Source: Candidatus Sericytochromatia bacterium (GTDB lineage: Bacteria > Cyanobacteriota > Sericytochromatia > UBA7694). From it: DNA of 37,555 bases. The number at the start of each line of letters is the position of its first letter. The first letter of the stretch is position 1. The position numbers and the translations under genes are program-made. The stretch is from NCBI GenBank assembly GCA_015272195.1, contig JACYMC010000138.1:1-37555 (forward strand), read 5' to 3'. The notes beneath the pieces are model-generated. The model had not been told where the DNA came from, did no database searches, and was given only the letters and a program-made list of their open reading frames with translations. Of this stretch, positions 33,133 through 37,555 are shown piece by piece.

Positions 33133-34719
33133 TTATTCAGGCAGTCGGGTTTCGTGGGAGCGCTTCAGAATCCAGCTGGCAAAGGCCTCGGCCAGTTTAA
33201 AGTTCTGACCTCTGAAGACTTCTGGCTGGGCCGCCACATAGTGCAAAAAAAAATGGATATCGCGCGGCTTAACGTAGCGAAAAATCTGCTTGAGCGGTTT
33301 GCCTTTATAAGGTCCCTGTGCCGCAGCAGGAAATCTCTCCACCATTTTCACGCATTTGATAATGTCTTCCAGGGCCCGCTCCATAAACAGGGCCTCGACT
33401 TCGTCCGGCTGCTTGCCGGTGGCCAGCACGAGCTGTTTGCGCTCCACGGTCTGAAAGCGGATATTGTCTTTGTATAGCGGGTAGTAGGCCATGGCCGGTA
33501 TATCGGGGAAGGGCTCTGAAACCACGGTGGTGTGAGAACGTTTAAGCACCCATGTCGCAAAGGCCTCTGAAATTTTAAAGGTTTTTTTGCGAAAAGGATC
33601 GGGTTTGGAAAGCACATAATGCATAAAGAAATACAGATCCTGCTCGCGCACATGTTTAAAGATGTGCTGAAAGGGAATGCCTTTGTAAGGCCCTTCTTTG
33701 GGATCGGGCAGTTCGGCCACCAGCTTGATACATTTGCGAATATCCTGGCGGGCGTTTTCCAGAAAGACCGCCTGCAGAGCGTCTGTATCCATGCTTTCGG
33801 GTGCTTCTACCAGCGGCTGCTTGTCAAAGGTTAAAAAATAAACCTTTTCTTTGAGCAGATCGGCATACATGACGGGCGGCACATAGGGGACGTCTTCCAG
33901 TGGATCAGCCTGTCGGGGGGCGGGCTTTTGTGCCACGGGCTTGCGCGCAGCCGGGCCGGCAGCGGCATTGAGTAAGGCTTCATTGTCTTCGGCCTGGGCC
34001 GGGTTTTCAAGGGGTTCATCTTCAAAATCGGCGTCATCGTCTGCCCGGCGGCTGCTGGTGGCCACGGGGCGATTACCCCAGCGGCCAATCAGACCGTTCA
34101 GGCTCTGCCCCAGCTTCTGAATGCCGCCCACAATCTGGGTGGTCAGCTGCTCGCTGAACTGGCGCAGGTTCTGTGACAGGGCATCAGCGGTGCTTTTGAT
34201 GTTTTCTTTGGTTTCGTCGAGTTTGCCGCCGAGCTCCTTGATATTGGATTGCAGTTCGGTGGTCCGCGGGGTGGCCGGTGTCAGCCCACGGGTTTTGGCC
34301 GAACGATCCGGTGGGGCCTGGCGGGCCAGCTCTTCACGCTGAGCGGCTTCTTCCTCCGCTTTGCGGGCCTCTTCTTCGGCCTTGAGTTCGTCGTAGCGGC
34401 GGGCCCGCTGAATTTTACTGCGGTCAATGCGGGTAATGGTGGGCTTGGGTGGTGCTTTGGCCTCAGGCTCCGGGGCGTTCTGGGGCACAATCACTTTGAG
34501 TGGCGCCATTTCACGGGGCACAGCTGGTGCCGGGGGCGGGCTTACAGGGGCTTCATCCTCAAAGCCTTCCACCATCTGCATTTCAGCAGGCGCCGGGGGT
34601 GCGGGGGGGGGATCATAGTCATGATCGAGCACCTCATCGGCAGCACTCCAGTCGCGGTAATAGCGGGGGCCACCCCCATCCCGACGCAGCGAACGTGGCG
34701 GTTGTTCTGATTCTGCCAT
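33133..34719 (-). CDS. Disordered/coiled protein with a duplicated unrecognised C-terminal domain
   Basis: A 528-residue protein I do not recognise. Residues 1-100 are Pro-rich and acidic (for example DYDPPPAPPAPAEM), 101-135 are a charged coiled-coil-like segment, and 152-215 are amphipathic helix with TTELQSNIKELGGKLDETK character. An acidic linker leads to two tandem copies of one domain (about 284-398 and 411-524). Residues 315-398 and 441-524 align without gaps with 42 of 84 positions identical by hand count; shared elements are DI-x-KC-x-K, GPYKG, FF-x-HYV and EAFA-x-W-x-LKRSH-x-T. AAGGG precedes the start. The kinase-FGE gene follows after four bases, so the pair is surely co-expressed; Ser/Thr sites in the N-terminal half could be phosphorylated (inference). 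Confidence 0.85.
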   Translation of the reverse strand: MAESEQPPRSLRRDGGGPRYYRDWSAADEVLDHDYDPPPAPPAPAEMQMVEGFEDEAPVSPPPAPAVPREMAPLKVIVPQNAPEPEAKAPPKPTITRIDRSKIQRARRYDELKAEEEARKAEEEAAQREELARQAPPDRSAKTRGLTPATPRTTELQSNIKELGGKLDETKENIKSTADALSQNLRQFSEQLTTQIVGGIQKLGQSLNGLIGRWGNRPVATSSRRADDDADFEDEPLENPAQAEDNEALLNAAAGPAARKPVAQKPAPRQADPLEDVPYVPPVMYADLLKEKVYFLTFDKQPLVEAPESMDTDALQAVFLENARQDIRKCIKLVAELPDPKEGPYKGIPFQHIFKHVREQDLYFFMHYVLSKPDPFRKKTFKISEAFATWVLKRSHTTVVSEPFPDIPAMAYYPLYKDNIRFQTVERKQLVLATGKQPDEVEALFMERALEDIIKCVKMVERFPAAAQGPYKGKPLKQIFRYVKPRDIHFFLHYVAAQPEVFRGQNFKLAEAFASWILKRSHETRLPE

Positions 34720-34753
34720 GCAAGCCCTTTATCTCATCCCGGTCTTTTTTTCC

Positions 34754-34762
34754 ATGATACCA
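34754..34762 (-). promoter_or_regulatory. Extended -10 promoter of the duplicated-domain/kinase operon
   Basis: TGGTATCAT on the minus strand is a TG-n extended -10 with five of six matches; no -35 is evident. It lies in the 58-bp gap after the crotonase-like gene and would leave a leader of about 28 bases before the ATG, including AAGGG. Confidence 0.5.
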
Positions 34763-34777
34763 GATTGTGCAAAAAAA

Positions 34778-35560
34778 TCACGCATCCTGCCATTGGGGCG
34801 GGCGTTTTTCGAGAAAAGCTTGCAGCCCTTCGCGACCGTCTTGTGTATGCAGGTTCTGTGAAAGCATACCCTGCAGATAGGGCAGGGCCTCACGCACGGG
34901 CAGATCGGCCATGTGATAAAAGGCCTGGCGTCCCAGTTTGAGGGTCATGCCGCTTTTGGCCGCCAGTTTGTTGGCCAGTTCCTGGACCGACTGGTCCAGC
35001 TGATCCACGCTCACGGCGGCATTGACCATGCCCAGCTGCAGCGCCTCTTCACCGCTGATTTTGTCGCCGGTAAACATCATTTCCAGCAGTTTTTTGCGGC
35101 CCACGTTGCGGTAGAGCACGGGCATGATCATCATCGGAAAGAGGCCAATATTGATCTCTGGTGTACCAAAGAGAGCCGTGCTGGAGGCCACCACCAGATC
35201 ACAGGCCATGGCCAGGCCAAAGCCACCGCCCAGGGCATAGCCGTTGACCCGCGCAATGGTGGGCTTGGAAAGGTCCATCAAAAGTTCAAACAGCTGCAGC
35301 AGGCGGTCCCGAAAGGCGTGTTCATCGACCGTGCCCTGGCTCTCGTTATAAAAGCTGTCGATATCGGCCCCGGCGCAAAAGGCCCGTGTGCCGCTGCCGG
35401 TGATGACCACCACCCGTGCTTCACTGTCTGCTGCAGCCCGCTGCAGGGCCGCTATCAGCTCATCAATCAGGGGGATGCTGAGGGCGTTCAGGCGCTCAGG
35501 CCGGTTTAAGGTCAGCCAGGCGCTCTGTTGTTTGATTTGATAGCTTACAATTTCAGACAT
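34778..35560 (-). CDS. Enoyl-CoA hydratase/isomerase (crotonase) family protein
   Basis: A 260-residue crotonase-fold enzyme acting on acyl-CoA thioesters. The oxyanion-hole segments FCAGADI (61-67) and YALGGGFGLAMACDLV are present, as is the later GTPEINIGLFP with Glu135. The first of the two hydratase glutamates (Glu144 in rat mitochondrial hydratase) is replaced by Gly115 in GGGFGL, so isomerase, hydrolase or other crotonase chemistry should be considered. AAAGGAG lies nine bases before this ATG; an in-frame ATG 30 bases upstream lacks such a site. It follows alkB on the same strand with a 133-bp gap containing its own promoter, consistent with a role in fatty acid breakdown. Confidence 0.9.
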   Translation of the reverse strand: MSEIVSYQIKQQSAWLTLNRPERLNALSIPLIDELIAALQRAAADSEARVVVITGSGTRAFCAGADIDSFYNESQGTVDEHAFRDRLLQLFELLMDLSKPTIARVNGYALGGGFGLAMACDLVVASSTALFGTPEINIGLFPMMIMPVLYRNVGRKKLLEMMFTGDKISGEEALQLGMVNAAVSVDQLDQSVQELANKLAAKSGMTLKLGRQAFYHMADLPVREALPYLQGMLSQNLHTQDGREGLQAFLEKRPPQWQDA

Positions 35561-35600
35561 TCTCAAAAGCTCCTTTAAAATATCAGACATGGTAATGGGT

Positions 35601-35609
35601 ATCTTACCA
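35601..35609 (-). promoter_or_regulatory. Extended -10 promoter of the crotonase-like gene
   Basis: TGGTAAGAT on the minus strand is a TG-n extended -10 (TAAGAT matches four of six). Initiation near 35594 gives a leader of about 34 bases carrying AAAGGAG. A weak GCAGG/CCTGC hairpin just upstream lacks a T-tract. Confidence 0.5.
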
Positions 35610-35693
35610 CCATCAGACCTGGCTGCAGGCAGACCTGCACAGGGGGCTTTTGTGCTGTTGGCGTACGCATCAGGCGCAGGTGCACATCTTGTA

Positions 35694-36821
35694 CTAGAGG
35701 TGAGGGGCCATGACCGTCACCGATGGCGGCGCCTGTTGCTGGTCTTGCGCTGCACGCAAAGGCTGCATATGGTTTTCAACCCGGGAGTCCATGATGTAAC
35801 GCCACAGTGGCGGCAACGTGGCCAGGAGTAACATGCCTGCATAACCTGTCGGCAGTTGTGGGCTTTGTTCAAACTGTCTCAGAATCTGATAGCGGCGACT
35901 CTGGTGCGCATGGTGATCGGAATGGCGCTGTAAGTTAAACAGCAGGGCGTTGGTCAGGATTTGATTGGCGTTCCAGGAGTGCACAACATCGACTTTTTCA
36001 TAATATCCCTGAGGCGTTTTTTTGCGTTCCAGTCCATAGTGCTCGACATAATTCACTCCTTCAAGCAGGCTGAAAGCTACAATAGACTGGGCGATAAAGA
36101 AACCCAGGGCAGCCGGGCCAAAGAACACGGTCAGTCCTGTGGCATACAGGGCGGGCCACAGGGCAAACCAGAGCATGCGATTGTGATGTGACCAGAGACC
36201 AAGGCCTTTTTTTTGCAGGCGCTTGCTTTCAATCTGCCAGGCACTGCGGTAACTGCCAAAAACGCTGCGGAAATAAAACCGGTACAGCGATTCACCCAGG
36301 CGTGCGGAAGCAGGATCTTCGGGGGTTGAGACATTCCGATGATGGCCGAACAAATGCTCGATATAAAAATGCATATAGCTAACGTTCAGGAGCAAGATCT
36401 GGCCCATCAAACGCTCATGGCGCGTGGGTTTATGAATCAGTTCGTGAGCCAGATTGATCCCAATGCCGCCAGTACACAGACCAATGGAGCAGGTCAGCCC
36501 GATGATTTCCACCGTGCTCAGTGGCAGATGGCTAAGGGCCCAGGCCCCCCAGATCACCAGCCCAAGCAGCAGGGGAACATGGGGCCAGGCGATCAGGCTG
36601 AAGCTTTTGTTTGCAGTTAAGCGGGACGTTTCATCCTGGGTAGGATTGTAGGTATAGGTGCCAAGCAGTGCATCCAGCAAAGGCACCAGCACAAAAATAT
36701 AGACGGGTACAGCAAAATTAAACCAGCCGCCCTGGATAAACCCCCAGACGGCCAGTAAAGGAACTGTATAGGTGATCAGAAAAGGCAAGGGACTGTTTGC
36801 TTTGTGCGTGTTCCACTGCAT
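35694..36821 (-). CDS. alkB: AlkB-type membrane alkane 1-monooxygenase
   Basis: A 375-residue integral membrane di-iron hydroxylase that oxidises the terminal carbon of alkanes or related aliphatics. The three histidine boxes are complete: HELIH (126-130), EHLFGHH (155-161) and LQRHSDHH (297-304); NYVEHYGL (257-264) is the HYG motif that distinguishes AlkB from ordinary desaturases. About six membrane helices fit the family. AGGAG, seven bases before the ATG, lies in the end of the tetR gene, one base separating the genes. Activity needs rubredoxin and its reductase, neither of which is in the window. Chain-length preference cannot be read here. Confidence 0.93.
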   Translation of the reverse strand: MQWNTHKANSPLPFLITYTVPLLAVWGFIQGGWFNFAVPVYIFVLVPLLDALLGTYTYNPTQDETSRLTANKSFSLIAWPHVPLLLGLVIWGAWALSHLPLSTVEIIGLTCSIGLCTGGIGINLAHELIHKPTRHERLMGQILLLNVSYMHFYIEHLFGHHRNVSTPEDPASARLGESLYRFYFRSVFGSYRSAWQIESKRLQKKGLGLWSHHNRMLWFALWPALYATGLTVFFGPAALGFFIAQSIVAFSLLEGVNYVEHYGLERKKTPQGYYEKVDVVHSWNANQILTNALLFNLQRHSDHHAHQSRRYQILRQFEQSPQLPTGYAGMLLLATLPPLWRYIMDSRVENHMQPLRAAQDQQQAPPSVTVMAPHL

Positions 36822-36822
36822 C

Positions 36823-37416
36823 TTAGTTCTCCTGATTTCCGATGGTGTTTGCCTGCATCAGCAGGGGCTTCATGATACGGGGGAGCTGGGAAAAGTCAGG
36901 TTCATGCTGCGTCATCATGGCCCGGATAAAACAACCCATCAGATAATCCAGGACCATTTCAGCTTCCTGTTTTGAAGGCAGGCCCAGCACATCAATCAGG
37001 GCCTGAAGATAAACGTTGAGTGTCTGTTCAAAAATACGGGCAAACCGGGCCTCAGGTGCATTATCCGGGTCGCGGACATAGCGCTGGTGGTCAAAAACCA
37101 GTAATAAGATTTGCTGAAAGTATTCTGCCCGACCCTCTAAAAACGCGCTGAAGCGTGCGATCTTTTCGCTGTTACTTGCTGCTTTTGCCGCCAGCCGATA
37201 AAGGGCTTCCGCATCCTGGGCCGCCAGCTGATGAATCATTTCGGTGTACAGTTCATCTTTGCTGCGAAAGTGATGATACAGCGCACCCGTGGTTAACTTT
37301 AATGCTTTTGCCAGTTGACGCATGCTTAAGCCCTGATAGCCTTTTTCGGCAAAAAGCAGCATGGCCTGTTTAAGAATGCTCTGGCTGATGGTTTCAGTGT
37401 CAATGTGTTTGGACAT
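36823..37416 (-). CDS. TetR-family transcriptional regulator of the alkB operon
   Basis: A 197-residue regulator. The N-terminal helix-turn-helix (about 12-58) has the TetR pattern AMLLFAEKGYQGLSMRQLAKAL and TTGALYHHFRSKDELY; the C-terminal helical region is the ligand and dimer domain. It is the first gene of an operon with alkB (one-base spacing), and two palindromic operators overlap its promoter, so autorepression relieved by an alkane-derived or acyl-CoA ligand is likely (inference). GGAGAG lies upstream of the ATG. Confidence 0.92.
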   Translation of the reverse strand: MSKHIDTETISQSILKQAMLLFAEKGYQGLSMRQLAKALKLTTGALYHHFRSKDELYTEMIHQLAAQDAEALYRLAAKAASNSEKIARFSAFLEGRAEYFQQILLLVFDHQRYVRDPDNAPEARFARIFEQTLNVYLQALIDVLGLPSKQEAEMVLDYLMGCFIRAMMTQHEPDFSQLPRIMKPLLMQANTIGNQEN

Positions 37417-37440
37417 TTGCAGCGCTCTCCAGTTTAAATG

Positions 37441-37458
37441 ACATAACGATCGTTATCT
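37441..37458 (-). promoter_or_regulatory. TetR operator, site overlapping the -10 box
   Basis: ACATAACGATCGTTATCT contains the 14-bp perfect palindrome ATAACGATCGTTAT (37443-37456). Its centre is 22 bp, two helical turns, from the second site. It covers most of the -10 box of the tetR promoter. Confidence 0.8.
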
Positions 37459-37483
37459 TAAAACATAACGATCGTTATGTAAA
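37455..37483 (-). promoter_or_regulatory. Promoter of the tetR-alkB operon
   Basis: On the minus strand TTTACA (37478-37483), 17 bases, TAAGAT (37455-37460). The -35 box overlaps one palindromic operator and the -10 box the other, so a bound regulator would block polymerase. Confidence 0.7.
37463..37480 (-). promoter_or_regulatory. TetR operator, site overlapping the -35 box
   Basis: ACATAACGATCGTTATGT is an 18-bp perfect palindrome sharing ATAACGATCGTTAT with the promoter-proximal site. The 22-bp spacing places both sites on the same face of the helix, as expected for two cooperating TetR dimers. Confidence 0.85.
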
Positions 37484-37500
37484 GTCTCCTGAAGATTCAG

Positions 37501-37555
37501 CAGTGCTTCAGAATGAAAAGTCCTGAGACAGCCTATCATCTGAGCCAGCCAGCCT
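37501..37555. repeat. Terminal inverted repeat, right copy
   Basis: Exact reverse complement of bases 1-55. It lies upstream of the tetR promoter, so at both window ends the repeat precedes genes pointing inward. No transposase or recombinase is present to explain it as a mobile element end. Confidence 0.95.

Noticed and set aside
1-37555. Whole window as a transposon or prophage bounded by inverted repeats
   Set aside because: There is no transposase, integrase or phage structural gene; the content is housekeeping-like, and the 55-bp length suits an assembly k-mer.

Overview
The window looks like chromosomal DNA from a diderm, aerobically respiring bacterium, probably an assembled environmental contig. 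Support: several lipobox-bearing lipoproteins, a two-AMIN periplasmic amidase, a LolD/YbbA-type ABC system, complex I membrane subunits plus a type II NADH dehydrogenase, and a membrane alkane hydroxylase. No rRNA, tRNA, transposase, integrase, phage gene or CRISPR array was seen. The phylum cannot be fixed from this alone. The long Pro/Ser-rich lipoprotein linkers and the mix of CIRCE control, NDH-2 and a Cse60-like small protein fit poorly with well-known proteobacteria; a little-studied lineage such as a non-photosynthetic relative of Cyanobacteria is only a guess.

Layout. 1-1019: two Hsp20 genes behind a sigma70-like promoter overlapped by a CIRCE operator with an extra half-site. 1024-3643 (minus): a coupled operon of a SAM methyltransferase, an RsmF-like rRNA methyltransferase and a shikimate-kinase-like P-loop protein. 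3721-7156 (minus): four consecutive lipoproteins (NHL propeller, unknown, TPR, unknown). 7258-10213 (plus): a possible 22-aa leader ORF, a DUF192 protein, an N-acetylmuramoyl-L-alanine amidase and a J-domain protein. 10321-14359 (plus): an overlapping ATP-grasp / esterase / glycosyltransferase cassette, then an EpsC-type serine acetyltransferase. 14322-16760: a YihY/BrkB membrane protein, divergent from a Cse60-like small protein and a FlgT-N-like exported protein. 16767-24540 (minus): nuoJKLMN, a CBS-domain protein and NDH-2. 24728-27130 (plus): the NAD(P)HX repair enzyme Nnr and a lipoprotein. 27135-31026 (minus): a tesA-ybbA-ybbP-like operon. 31101-34719 (minus): a disordered protein with a duplicated unrecognised C-terminal domain, followed 4 bp later by a zinc-ribbon/Ser-Thr kinase/FGE fusion. 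34778-37416 (minus): TetR regulator, AlkB-type alkane hydroxylase and a crotonase-fold protein, with paired palindromic operators upstream of tetR.

The genes are tightly packed: many 1-bp (TGATG) and 4-bp (ATGA) overlaps, and no gene-free stretch over 300 bases. The largest gaps (1-163, 7157-7257, 7818-7990, 24541-24727, 35561-35693, 37417-37555) hold promoters, operators or nothing recognisable, as noted per feature. The first and last 55 bases are exact reverse complements.

The two strongest candidates for undescribed systems are the kinase-FGE fusion with its duplicated-domain partner, and the ATP-grasp/esterase/glycosyltransferase cassette. All functional calls come from reading motifs by eye; no database search was run.
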